DNA of 46,309 nt from an uncultured Collinsella sp. (lineage in GTDB: Bacteria; Actinomycetota; Coriobacteriia; Coriobacteriales; Coriobacteriaceae): NCBI GenBank assembly GCA_900548515.1, contig URKU01000006.1, forward strand, positions 1 through 46,309, written 5' to 3'. Positions within the stretch are counted from its first letter, which is position 1; each line of letters begins with the position of its first letter. Shown here one piece after another: positions 1 to 12,400 of the stretch. The notes under the pieces were generated by a model, which was not told the origin of the DNA, did not search any database, and saw only the letters and a program-made list of their open reading frames with translations. The position numbers were made by a program, and so were the translations under genes.

Positions 1-4408
<4,408 letters not shown>

Positions 4409-4550
4409 CCGCACCTCGCGGCCCGCGGGACCTGGCGCTCACGCGCGGTCCGGGCACGAGGATGCCCCCGAGTCACCTCCCCTATGCGCCATGCGGCCCC
4501 CAGGGCACGTAAGTAGACACCGGACACCGTAACGGTGGGCGCCGCCCACC

Positions 4551-4667
4551 GGTCAGCGGCCAGAGCATGGGGGGCACGCCCGGTCCCGTTCCGAACCCGG
4601 AAGCTAAGCCCCATCGCGCCGAGAGTACTGCGGGGTCAGCCCGTGGGAGGCCAGGGCGCCGCTGACC
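4551..4667 (+). rRNA. rrf: 5S ribosomal RNA
   Basis: The core CCGAACCCGGAAGCTAAGCCC is diagnostic of 5S (loop A/helix III region). The terminal helix is GGTCAGCGGC (4551-4560) pairing with GCCGCTGACC (4658-4667), giving 117 nt. The pairing continues outward for five more base pairs (CCACC/GGTGG), probably a precursor processing stem. The 142-base 23S-5S spacer contains no tRNA. Confidence 0.93.
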
Positions 4668-4701
4668 GGTGGACGGCACCGAGCCGTACGCTTGAACTGA
4701 G

Positions 4702-4732
4702 AAGGGGGAGGCCTCGCGGCCTCCCCCTTTTT
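4702..4732 (+). terminator. Rho-independent terminator of the rRNA operon
   Basis: A near-perfect stem, AAGGGGGAGGCC pairing with GGCCTCCCCCTT around a TCGC loop, is followed by a run of five T. It lies 35 bases after the 5S gene and ends rRNA transcription. Confidence 0.93.
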
Positions 4733-4799
4733 GCGTTATATACATGTTGTGCTTTGGGACCTAGCTTCCCCGTATGCGCTCTTACTGTTTGGCTGTTTT

Positions 4800-4830
4800 T
4801 TGAGTCCATCTAGTGTATTTGAGCGATAAT
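4800..4830 (+). promoter_or_regulatory. Possible sigma-70-type promoter for coaE
   Basis: TTGAGT (4800-4805) and GATAAT (4825-4830) are separated by 19 bases and lie about 30 bases before the coaE start, in an AT-richer stretch after the rRNA terminator. The -10 box is good; the spacing is slightly long. Confidence 0.4.
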
Positions 4831-4858
4831 TACTCGCATTGGCGTTAGGGAGGGCTTG

Positions 4859-5500
4859 ATGTTTACCGTATTTGTCTTGGGCAATATTGCTTCGGGTAAG
4901 TCGACTGCCTGCCGCTATTTCGAATCTCGTGGCGCTATGCTTATCGATCTGGATGAGCTTGCAAAATCGCTGTATGTGCCGGGCTCTGATATCGTCAATG
5001 CTCTCGCGGATGAATTCGGTTGGGACATTTTGGATGAGGAAGGCGGCATTCGCCGCAGTATCCTCGCTTCTCGAGCCTTCGCTTCTCCTGATTCGGTCGC
5101 ACGGCTCAATGGCATCGTGCATCCCGTTCTGATTGAACAGCTTTCGCTTAGGATTCTCGATCCGGTTTGTTGTACGGTTTCATCTCCCCGTTATCCCTTT
5201 GCGGTGGTCGAGGTTTCAGCTCCGACTGGTTTTGAGGATGCATTTGGCTTGGCTGATGAAATTCTGGTCATTAGCGCCCCTTTGTCAGTTCGTCGCGAGC
5301 GCGCTATTCAACGTGGCATGGAGCCATCTGATTTCGATGCCCGTTCTGCTTGCCAGCCCGATGAGTCTGCGCTGTGCAATCTCGCTACAACGGTGATTGA
5401 TAATGCCGCAGGCGATAATTCGCTCTTTGAGCAGCTTGACTCATGGCTTGCATGCCACGGGTTTATAGATACTCCGGATAAGGAGGAGGCCGATGCCTAA
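4859..5500 (+). CDS. coaE: Dephospho-CoA kinase
   Basis: Phosphorylates the 3'-hydroxyl of dephospho-CoA with ATP, the last step of coenzyme A synthesis, in the cytosol. The 213-aa product opens with a P-loop, GNIASGKST (residues 8-16), followed by the substrate-side LIDLDELAK segment typical of CoaE. A NGIVHPVL segment near residue 83 fits the CoaE lid/CoA-domain region. The length matches the family (about 200 aa). I chose ATG 4859; TTG at 4856 is in frame directly before it, and the GGGAGGG ribosome site at 4847-4854 suits ATG better. The stop overlaps the next start by 8 bases, implying translational coupling. coaE close to uvrB is a common actinobacterial arrangement. The C-terminal half diverges from the family more than the P-loop does. 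Confidence 0.88.
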   Translation: MFTVFVLGNIASGKSTACRYFESRGAMLIDLDELAKSLYVPGSDIVNALADEFGWDILDEEGGIRRSILASRAFASPDSVARLNGIVHPVLIEQLSLRILDPVCCTVSSPRYPFAVVEVSAPTGFEDAFGLADEILVISAPLSVRRERAIQRGMEPSDFDARSACQPDESALCNLATTVIDNAAGDNSLFEQLDSWLACHGFIDTPDKEEADA

Positions 5501-6074
5501 GGCACGTTTCTTTACGTGGTATCGCGTGACGCCACTTGCCGTTGTGTTCGTCTTCGGCCTTATTTCGCTCGTCTACTCGTGTGCCCCTGCCGCTTTCTTT
5601 AAGCCGCTGTATCCGATTGACTACGAGGCGTATGTAAAGCAATCCAGTATTTCGCATAATCTGGATCCGTATCTGGTGTGCGCTGTCATTAAGTCGGAAT
5701 CGAATTGGGATCCCGAGGCCGAGTCGAATCAGGGTGCTCAGGGATTGATGCAGCTGATGCCCGAGACTGCCCAGGATATGATTGCCAAGGGCCTTGTCGA
5801 CGGAGGGGAGTATTCGGCCGACAATCTTAACGATCCGGCTACGAATATCGAGTTTGGCTGCGCATACCTCTCGTATCTTCTCGCCTATTTCAACGGGTCG
5901 ACGGATAGTGCCATCGCCGCCTATAACGCCGGTATGGGCAATGTCGACGGATGGGCGCAGCAGAACACGTCACTCCATAATGCGATTACCTTCCCTGAAA
6001 CTCAGGCTTATCTGATTCGCGTCAATAATGCCTGGGTTCGATATAAGACTCTCTATCCCGATCGGTTCGTATAG
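5493..6074 (+). CDS. Membrane-anchored lytic transglycosylase (SLT/Slt70-type domain)
   Basis: Predicted to cleave the MurNAc-GlcNAc bond of peptidoglycan non-hydrolytically, forming 1,6-anhydroMurNAc, on the outer face of the membrane. The 193-aa protein has one N-terminal hydrophobic segment (about residues 12-30) ending in SLVYSC, which could act as a membrane anchor; Cys30 is a weak lipobox candidate. The catalytic domain carries the SLT motifs in order: KSESNWDP with the likely catalytic Glu69, GAQGLMQLMPETA (81-93), and AAYNAGMGNV (142-151). It overlaps coaE by 8 bases (ATGCCTAA) with GGAGGAGG just upstream, so it is coupled to coaE. The resident substrate and the role (septal or general remodelling) cannot be told from sequence. 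Confidence 0.85.
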   Translation: MPKARFFTWYRVTPLAVVFVFGLISLVYSCAPAAFFKPLYPIDYEAYVKQSSISHNLDPYLVCAVIKSESNWDPEAESNQGAQGLMQLMPETAQDMIAKGLVDGGEYSADNLNDPATNIEFGCAYLSYLLAYFNGSTDSAIAAYNAGMGNVDGWAQQNTSLHNAITFPETQAYLIRVNNAWVRYKTLYPDRFV

Positions 6075-6125
6075 GACTAAGCCCACCGCCTGCGTATACT
6101 GCAGATGTACGAGTTAGGAGTATCC

Positions 6126-8366
6126 ATGGCGGAATTTGAAGTAGAACGCGTTGGTGGTGAACTTAAGCGCTTTGGCGTTGAGGGCGCTGATGTGCCGTTT
6201 AAGGTCGTGTCTCCATACGAGCCCGCTGGTTCCCAGCCTAAGGCCATTGAGTCACTTGTGCGGGGCGTGAGGGACGGAGACCGCTATCAGGTTTTGCTGG
6301 GCGTGACTGGTTCGGGCAAGACCTTCACGATGGCAAAGACTATTGAGGCCCTGGGAAAGCCGACGCTGGTCATGGCCCCCAATAAAACGCTCGCTGCTCA
6401 GCTTGCGAGCGAGCTCAAAGAGTTCTTTCCCAACAACGCTGTGGTCTACTTCGTCTCGTACTACGACTACTATCAGCCCGAGGCGTATGTGCCGCAAAGC
6501 GATACATATATCGAGAAAGACTCCTCGATTAACGAAGAGGTCGAGATGCTGCGCCATCAGGCGACCGCGTCACTGCTCTCTCGACGTGATGTGATCGTTG
6601 TCGCATCGGTCTCGTGTATCTATGGCATTGGCTCTCCTGAGGACTATGCGGGTCTGGCTCCAAACGTCGACAAGAAGGTGCCGCTCGAGCGCGATGACTT
6701 TATCCATGCACTTATCGACATTCAATATGATCGCAATGACTATGACCTGGCACGTGGCACGTTCCGCGTGCGCGGCGATGTTGTTGACGTGTATCCGCCT
6801 TATGCCGAGCATCCGTTGCGGTTTGAGTTCTTTGGCGACGAGGTCGAGCTGATTGCCGAGATCGATGAGGTCACCGGTGAGATGCTTCGTGAGTACGAGG
6901 CCATTCCCGTATGGCCGGCATCGCACTACGTGACCGAGAAGCCGAAGGTCAAGGCGGCTCTGAAATCGATCAGCGAAGAATGCGAGAAGCGCGTGGCGGA
7001 GCTCAAGGCGACCGACAAGTTGCTCGAGGCGCAGCGTCTGCAGCAGCGTACCGATTATGATCTTGAGATGCTCGAGACGATGGGCTTTTGCAACGGCATC
7101 GAGAACTACTCGCGTCATCTGGACGGTCGCAAGCCGGGTGAGCCGCCGTTTACCCTAATCGATTACTTTCCCAAGGATATGCTCTGCATCATCGATGAGA
7201 GCCATGTGACGGTGCCGCAGATTCGCGGCATGCACGAAGGTGACCGCTCGCGTAAGGTGACGCTGGTGGAACACGGTTTTCGCCTGCCCTCGGCGCTCGA
7301 TAACCGCCCGCTTCGTTTCGATGAGTTTGAGGCAAGGATCCCCCAGTTTATCTATGTTTCGGCCACGCCGGGCGACTACGAGCTGCGGGTGAGCCAAAAC
7401 GATGTGGAGCAGATTATTCGTCCGACTGGCCTGCTCGACCCCAAGATTGACGTGCGTCCAGTTCGCGGCCAGATTGACGATCTTGAGGACGAGATTCGCG
7501 AGCGCGTTGCCCGCAAGGAGCGCGTGCTGGTGACCACGTTGACCAAGCGCATGGCCGAGGACCTGACCGACCATCTGCTCGACGCGGGCATTAAGGTCAA
7601 TTACATGCACTCTGATACGGCGACAATGGACCGTGTCGAGATCCTGCGAACGCTGCGCGAGGGCAAGATCGATGTTCTCGTTGGCATCAACCTGCTTCGC
7701 GAGGGCTTGGATCTCCCCGAGGTCTCACTGGTGGCAATTCTCGATGCCGATAAGGAAGGCTTCTTGCGCAACCGCCGTTCGCTGATTCAGACGATTGGCC
7801 GTGCGGCCCGTAACGCCGATGGTGAAGTCATCATGTATGCAGACGTTGTGACCGATTCGATGAAAGAGGCCATCGAGGAGACGCAGCGCCGTCGCGAGAT
7901 TCAGATGGCATATAACGAAGAACATGGCATTGTGCCCAAGACAGTGCGCAAGGCCATCAACGACATCTCAAGTTTTATTGCCGAGGCCGAAAAAACTGTG
8001 GGCTCCAAAGGACGCTCGAAGGGCGACTCTCTTGGCCATGGCGCATTCTATACGCCCGATGAGTCGGGCGAGGGCGGTGTGCCGGAAACGGTGGCGCCCG
8101 AGCAGACACTTGCGGAGCAGTTGGAAGAACTGCCGCATGACGAGCTTGTGCGGATCGTCGAAACCATGGAAGAGGATATGCGTAACGCTTCTGCCGCCAT
8201 GGACTTTGAGGAGGCGGCGCGCCTGCGCGATGCCGTCGTTCAGATTCGGGCGATGCTCGAGGGTGCGTCTGAGGACGAGACGATCGAGCGCTTGCGTTTG
8301 CAGGCCCGCAAGGGTTCCACGTTCGCATCGGGCAGAAAACGCCAGGGTGCACGGTTTAAGAAATAG
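6126..8366 (+). CDS. uvrB: Excinuclease ABC subunit B
   Basis: The damage-verifying helicase-like subunit of nucleotide excision repair, loaded on DNA by UvrA and then bound by UvrC. The 746-aa protein has Walker A GVTGSGKT (59-66), the beta-hairpin segment YYDYYQPEAYVP (112-123) that inserts between DNA strands, the later helicase motifs including EGLDLPEVSLVAILDADKEGF and QTIGRAARN, and a C-terminal UVR motif (MDFEEAARLRDAV) that contacts UvrC. An upstream in-frame ATG at 6105 exists. I prefer 6126 because TTAGGAG sits at the right distance and the protein then begins MAEFEVERV. It lies 51 bases after the transglycosylase and is probably cotranscribed. No LexA-like box is seen just upstream, unlike uvrA. 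Confidence 0.97.
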   Translation: MAEFEVERVGGELKRFGVEGADVPFKVVSPYEPAGSQPKAIESLVRGVRDGDRYQVLLGVTGSGKTFTMAKTIEALGKPTLVMAPNKTLAAQLASELKEFFPNNAVVYFVSYYDYYQPEAYVPQSDTYIEKDSSINEEVEMLRHQATASLLSRRDVIVVASVSCIYGIGSPEDYAGLAPNVDKKVPLERDDFIHALIDIQYDRNDYDLARGTFRVRGDVVDVYPPYAEHPLRFEFFGDEVELIAEIDEVTGEMLREYEAIPVWPASHYVTEKPKVKAALKSISEECEKRVAELKATDKLLEAQRLQQRTDYDLEMLETMGFCNGIENYSRHLDGRKPGEPPFTLIDYFPKDMLCIIDESHVTVPQIRGMHEGDRSRKVTLVEHGFRLPSALDNRPLRFDEFEARIPQFIYVSATPGDYELRVSQNDVEQIIRPTGLLDPKIDVRPVRGQIDDLEDEIRERVARKERVLVTTLTKRMAEDLTDHLLDAGIKVNYMHSDTATMDRVEILRTLREGKIDVLVGINLLREGLDLPEVSLVAILDADKEGFLRNRRSLIQTIGRAARNADGEVIMYADVVTDSMKEAIEETQRRREIQMAYNEEHGIVPKTVRKAINDISSFIAEAEKTVGSKGRSKGDSLGHGAFYTPDESGEGGVPETVAPEQTLAEQLEELPHDELVRIVETMEEDMRNASAAMDFEEAARLRDAVVQIRAMLEGASEDETIERLRLQARKGSTFASGRKRQGARFKK

Positions 8367-8372
8367 CGAACA

Positions 8373-8412
8373 GGCCCCGAGTTCCCTGTGGAGCTCGGGG
8401 CCTATGTCTTTT
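8373..8412. terminator. Terminator between convergent uvrB and the minus-strand oxidoreductase
   Basis: A perfect 10-bp stem, AGGCCCCGAG (8373-8382) with CTCGGGGCCT (8395-8404), is followed by ATGTCTTTT on the plus strand. The plus-strand T-tract suits uvrB. On the minus strand the trailing sequence is less T-rich, so it may act both ways with different strength. Confidence 0.8.
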
Positions 8413-8431
8413 GCGCGCTGGAATTCGTGCG

Positions 8432-10072
8432 TTAGAGGTCTGCGATCAGGGCTTCGGCACAACGAATGCCGTCGGTGGCCGCGCTCATGATGCCGCCGGC
8501 ATATCCAGCTCCCTCTCCACAAGGGTAGAGGCCCGGGGTCGACACGGCATGGCACGTTCGGTCTCGGGTGACAGTGACCGGTGAGCTCGAACGAGTCTCC
8601 ACGCCGGTAAGAACGGCATCGGGACGGTCGTAACCTCGTAGCTTTTTTCCGAGTAGGGGAAGTCCCAGGCGGAGCGACTCGACGATATGCTGCGGCAGGG
8701 CTTCGTCAATTGCCGTCCAGGTCACACCGAGCGGATAGGTGGGCTTTACCTTTCCGGGCGCCTTGCTGGCGCGTTCTGCGAGGAAATCTCCGACGAGTTG
8801 TGCCGGTGCGTTCCAGTTGGAACCGCCCAGGCGATAGGCGGCCGCCTCGCAGGCACGTTGGAGCTCGATGCCGGCGAGCGGGTCATCGTTGGGAAGGTCC
8901 TCAGGCGTGACGTTAACGAGCAGGGCGGCATTTGCGTTGCGTCCGTCGCGGGCATTGAGACTGGCCCCGTTGACGCACAGATGGCACGGTTCTGAAGAGG
9001 CGGCAACAACCTGTCCGCCGGGGCACATGCAAAACGAGAACACGCTGCGGCCGTTGGGAAGATGGGCGACGAGCTTGTAGGGGGCTGCCCCGAGCGCTGG
9101 ATGTCCCGCCGAGGCTCCATATTGGGCTCTGTCGATGTCGCGTTGCGGATGCTCGATGCGAACGCCCATGGCAAAGGTCTTTTGTGCGAGGGCCACGTTG
9201 TGGTCCTTAAGGAGCTCAAAAATATCGCGAGCAGAATGCCCGCAGGCGAGGATGAGGTGCTTTGTCTCGATTGGCTCGTAAGCGGCGTCTTGGGACGATT
9301 GGACATCAATACCGGTGATGGCGCCAGACGCGTCGATGTGAATGTCGACGAGCTTTGTTCGATAACGGACGATACCTCCGAGCTGCTCGATGCGCTGGGA
9401 TATAGCGGTGACAACCGTGGGAAGGATGTCGGAGCCAATGTGCGGCTTGGCATCCCACAGAATATCGCGGGGCGCACCCGCCTCGACGAAGGTTTCGAGG
9501 ATAAGGCGATGGGCGGGATTTTTTGTTCCCGTATTGAGCTTGCCGTCCGAGAAGGTCCCCGCGCCGCCCAGACCAAACTGGATATTACTCTCGGGGTCGA
9601 GGATGCGCTCCTTTAGAAAGAGGTCGATCGCATGCGAGCGGCGAAATGCCGGGTCGCCGCGCTCGATGAGCAAGGGCTTAAGACCTGCTTTGGCGAGCGT
9701 TAGCGCGGCGAAAAGGCCAGCGCATCCGGCGCCGACAACGACAGGGCGTTCTTGAGGTGCGTCGGAGACGGGGCTGGGGAATGAAGACCCATCGTCTTTT
9801 ATCGCGCGTACGCGCGAGCGGTCACGCTCGGAAACGCTGTCGACCGCTTCTCGCTCGAGGTGGGGACTGGTCAGCTCAACACGAAAGCTCAGGATAAAAT
9901 GGACGTCTCGTTTTTTGCGAGCGTCGATTGACTTGCGGTGGAGCTCGATGGACTTGATCTCGGAGTCTTTGCAACGTAGGACGCGCTTGGCGACTCGCTT
10001 GCCAACAATGAGGCAGGCATTTTCATCGCCGGCTTCATCGAGCGACGCGTTGACTTGGGTGATTTCAATCAT
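8432..10072 (-). CDS. FAD-dependent oxidoreductase of the COG2509 type (function unknown)
   Basis: A 546-aa flavoprotein. Residues 1-105 form a lysine/arginine-rich N-terminal domain (KRVAKRVLRCKDSEIKSIEL) that precedes the Rossmann FAD motif VVGAGCAGL (112-120) and the usual ERGD ribose-binding acid. Further motifs include FGLGGAGTFSDGKLNT, CGHSARDIFELL and a C-terminal PCGEGAGYAGGIMSAATDGI. This architecture matches the conserved 'FAD-dependent dehydrogenase' family COG2509, whose reaction is not established. I moved the start from a longer frame to ATG 10072, which has AAGGAG six bases upstream. The longer frame would run through a terminator hairpin. A terminator separates it from the upstream minus-strand gene. 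Not to be confused with the neighbouring flavoprotein, which is a different family. Confidence 0.82.
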   Translation of the reverse strand: MIEITQVNASLDEAGDENACLIVGKRVAKRVLRCKDSEIKSIELHRKSIDARKKRDVHFILSFRVELTSPHLEREAVDSVSERDRSRVRAIKDDGSSFPSPVSDAPQERPVVVGAGCAGLFAALTLAKAGLKPLLIERGDPAFRRSHAIDLFLKERILDPESNIQFGLGGAGTFSDGKLNTGTKNPAHRLILETFVEAGAPRDILWDAKPHIGSDILPTVVTAISQRIEQLGGIVRYRTKLVDIHIDASGAITGIDVQSSQDAAYEPIETKHLILACGHSARDIFELLKDHNVALAQKTFAMGVRIEHPQRDIDRAQYGASAGHPALGAAPYKLVAHLPNGRSVFSFCMCPGGQVVAASSEPCHLCVNGASLNARDGRNANAALLVNVTPEDLPNDDPLAGIELQRACEAAAYRLGGSNWNAPAQLVGDFLAERASKAPGKVKPTYPLGVTWTAIDEALPQHIVESLRLGLPLLGKKLRGYDRPDAVLTGVETRSSSPVTVTRDRTCHAVSTPGLYPCGEGAGYAGGIMSAATDGIRCAEALIADL

Positions 10073-10098
10073 CGAGGTCTCCTTAGAGGCAAGAAAGA

Positions 10099-10122
10099 GG
10101 CCGTCCGGTATCCCAGACGGCC
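10099..10122 (-). terminator. Terminator after the HI0933/BaiN-like gene
   Basis: The inverted repeat GGCCGTC / GACGGCC has a 10-base loop. Read on the minus strand it is followed by the pyrimidine-rich TCTTTCTT. It lies about 30 bases past the stop of the minus-strand gene at 10153 and just upstream of the next minus-strand start. Confidence 0.6.
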
Positions 10123-10152
10123 CGAATGCGTTTTTGATTATAGACTGCGCGG

Positions 10153-11424
10153 CTACAGGCTGCTTGCAGCGCGAATGCCCGAGAGCCATGCCCACGCAAG
10201 GTTAAAGCCTCCGCAATCGGCGTCGATGTCGAGCGCTTCGCCGCAGACGTAAAGCGGGGTGTCGACAACGCTGCGCGCGCGTAGACTGGGTGTTGAGATG
10301 CTCTCGACAGATACGCCACCACGCGTGACCTGCGCCGAGCGCTCCTCGGCGGTTCCTTCGACGAGCAACTTAAAATGCTTGAGGATCGAGACCAGGTGGA
10401 TGACATCGTTGGAGCCTGGATGGCACTGCTCGAACGCTGTGCAGACGACGCGGGAGAGTTGCGGGGCGAGCATGCCGTCGAGCCAACGGGGATCGCGGGG
10501 CGAAAAGCCGCCGAGCAGCTTAACGCGCCGGTTAAGCATATCGAGCAACTCGTCTTTAGAGAGGTCGGGGAAAACGTCGAGCAGGATCGTATCGCCGCGC
10601 TGGATACGACGGGAGAGGTTGAAGACAGCGACGCCCGAGATACCGAAGGTTCGAAACAGGACTTCACCGTCTTCGTGCCAGAGCTCATTATGATTGCGGG
10701 CGAGCGTCAAGCGGGCGCGGACGCGCAGGCCGTCCAACGTCTTGAGTGCCGCCCGATCGCCGACGACCGTTGCCGATACGGGGCAGAGGATGGGGCGCAG
10801 CGAAGTGAGGGGGAGGCTAAACGTATCGGCGATACCGGTGGGGTTGCCACCCGTGGCGATAATTACGGCATGTGCCTCCAGGGCCTCGTTCTTGCGAGGG
10901 ACATCGGCGAGCGCTTTCCGAAGCGAGCGGAGCTCCGATTTTCGGTCGCCGTGCTTTTTTGCCTTGAGCGCCCGCGCTGGACGGTCTATTTGGAGTGTCC
11001 AGCCTTCGGAAGCTTTGTGCGCCGAGGCAACGTTGGCTCCGCAGATTAAGGTAATACCTAGGCGGTCGCAAACGTTGAGAAGCGCGTCGCGCACCGATTC
11101 TGCGCGAAGGGAGCGCGGGTATAGCCGGCCTTCCTCGGAGGTTGTCATGATGCCCAGCGAGGAGAAGAAACCCATAAGCTCTTGTTCGGGTTGGGGGCCC
11201 ATGACAGATTCGACGAATGCGGGGTGGTTATACCGCTGAGGATCAATCGATTCGTTGGAGAGGTTGCAGCGGCCGTTACCGGTCGCAAGGAGCTTTAGGC
11301 CGCAGGCGACATCGCGCTCAACGATGCAGACGCTTTTGCCAGCACGTGCGGCCGTAATGGCGGCGGCGAGGCCTGAAGCCCCGCCGCCGATTACCAGGAC
11401 GTCATAGAAGGCGCTCGTGTTCAC
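10153..11424 (-). CDS. HI0933/BaiN-like FAD-binding oxidoreductase
   Basis: A 423-aa flavoprotein with the N-terminal dinucleotide motif VLVIGGGASGLAAAITAARAG, then VERD and CGLKLLATGNGRCNLSN. The latter is the hallmark of the HI0933/YhiN family (TIGR00275 type). The C-terminus YVCGEALDIDADCGGFNLAWAW is the usual second FAD contact. Family members have been annotated as aminoacetone oxidase-like, and one clostridial member, BaiN, has been linked to bile acid oxidoreduction. That link does not fix the substrate here. The start is GTG at 11424, directly abutting the TAA of the Mrp gene (zero spacing), so translation is probably coupled to it. No strong SD is visible. Confidence 0.8.
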   Translation of the reverse strand: MNTSAFYDVLVIGGGASGLAAAITAARAGKSVCIVERDVACGLKLLATGNGRCNLSNESIDPQRYNHPAFVESVMGPQPEQELMGFFSSLGIMTTSEEGRLYPRSLRAESVRDALLNVCDRLGITLICGANVASAHKASEGWTLQIDRPARALKAKKHGDRKSELRSLRKALADVPRKNEALEAHAVIIATGGNPTGIADTFSLPLTSLRPILCPVSATVVGDRAALKTLDGLRVRARLTLARNHNELWHEDGEVLFRTFGISGVAVFNLSRRIQRGDTILLDVFPDLSKDELLDMLNRRVKLLGGFSPRDPRWLDGMLAPQLSRVVCTAFEQCHPGSNDVIHLVSILKHFKLLVEGTAEERSAQVTRGGVSVESISTPSLRARSVVDTPLYVCGEALDIDADCGGFNLAWAWLSGIRAASSL

Positions 11425-12255
11425 TTAGGCCTCGTCGGTCTCGTGCGGGGTAATAGCCTCGACGGCAGAGACTGCCTTGGGCAACATGCCATCGGGCAGC
11501 GCGGTCTCAACCTCGCCCTTATCGCAGGCCTCGGCGAGTGCCGGATTAATGGGAAGCGTGCCCAAGATGTCGAGGTTATAGCGCTCTGCGACCTCGGGGA
11601 GCTTGCTTTTGCCAAAGACCTCGATCTTCTTGCCGCAGTCGGGGCACTCGATATAGCTCATGTTCTCGACGATGCCCAGAATGGGGACGTTCATCTTCTC
11701 GGCCATGTTGACCGCCTTGGCGACGATCATCGAGACCAGGTCCTGCGGGCTCGTGACGATGACGATGCCGTCGACGGGCAGCGACTGGAAGACGGTGAGC
11801 GCGACGTCGCCTGTTCCCGGAGGCATGTCGACCAGCAGGTAGTCGATGGGGCCCCACGAGGTCTCGCTCCAGAACTGCCTAATGGCGCCTGCGATGACCG
11901 GACCGCGCCAAAGGACGGGGTCGGTCTCGTTTTGGAGCAGAAGGTTGGAGCTCATGACCTTGACGCCGTGCTCGGAGATTTCGGGCAGCATGAGGTTGCC
12001 AAGGGCATGGACGTGGCGTCCGCTCATACCGAACATCTTGGGGATAGAGGGACCGGTGATGTCGGCATCGAGGACGCCGACCTTGTGGCCGTGGCGGGCA
12101 AGCTCGGTGGCGATGGCACCGGTGACAAACGACTTGCCGACACCGCCCTTGCCGGAAAGCACGGCGATGACGCGTTTGACCTCGGACAGCGTATTCTCCT
12201 CAAATTGCGACGGCGACGTTTGTCCGCCGGCGGCCTGTGCGTGCTCGCAACCCAT
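11425..12255 (-). CDS. Mrp/ApbC-family iron-sulfur cluster carrier ATPase
   Basis: A 276-aa P-loop ATPase of the Mrp/NBP35 class, believed to bind and hand on Fe-S clusters in the cytosol. It shows the deviant Walker A SGKGGVGKS (34-42) with its signature lysine, DADITGPSIPKMFG (switch region), LLVDMPPGTGDVALTV, and a CPDC pair followed by GKKIEVFG. In this family the paired cysteines bridge a cluster between two subunits. The short N-terminal tail (MGCEHAQ) has one extra cysteine. Start ATG 12255 is chosen for its AAGGAG six bases away; a longer frame exists. First gene of a two-gene unit with the BaiN-like flavoprotein. Confidence 0.9.
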   Translation of the reverse strand: MGCEHAQAAGGQTSPSQFEENTLSEVKRVIAVLSGKGGVGKSFVTGAIATELARHGHKVGVLDADITGPSIPKMFGMSGRHVHALGNLMLPEISEHGVKVMSSNLLLQNETDPVLWRGPVIAGAIRQFWSETSWGPIDYLLVDMPPGTGDVALTVFQSLPVDGIVIVTSPQDLVSMIVAKAVNMAEKMNVPILGIVENMSYIECPDCGKKIEVFGKSKLPEVAERYNLDILGTLPINPALAEACDKGEVETALPDGMLPKAVSAVEAITPHETDEA

Positions 12256-12310
12256 GTATGACTCCTTTGTATATGTTGGGGCCGGGGCCCCGCGATGTGA
12301 CACGAGCGTC

Positions 12311-12340
12311 ATTGTACCCTCGTTTGCGAGCGGGAGTCAT
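12311..12340 (-). promoter_or_regulatory. Candidate promoter of the mrp unit
   Basis: On the minus strand, ATGACT (12340-12335, 4/6 to TTGACA) and TACAAT (12316-12311, 5/6 to TATAAT) are separated by 18 bases, about 55 bases before the ATG at 12255. Confidence 0.45.
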
Positions 12341-12400
12341 TTGCGATGCATTTGGGCCGAGCGTGCTTGCAATACGATGGGTCCAAGCGAATGGGCGGGC

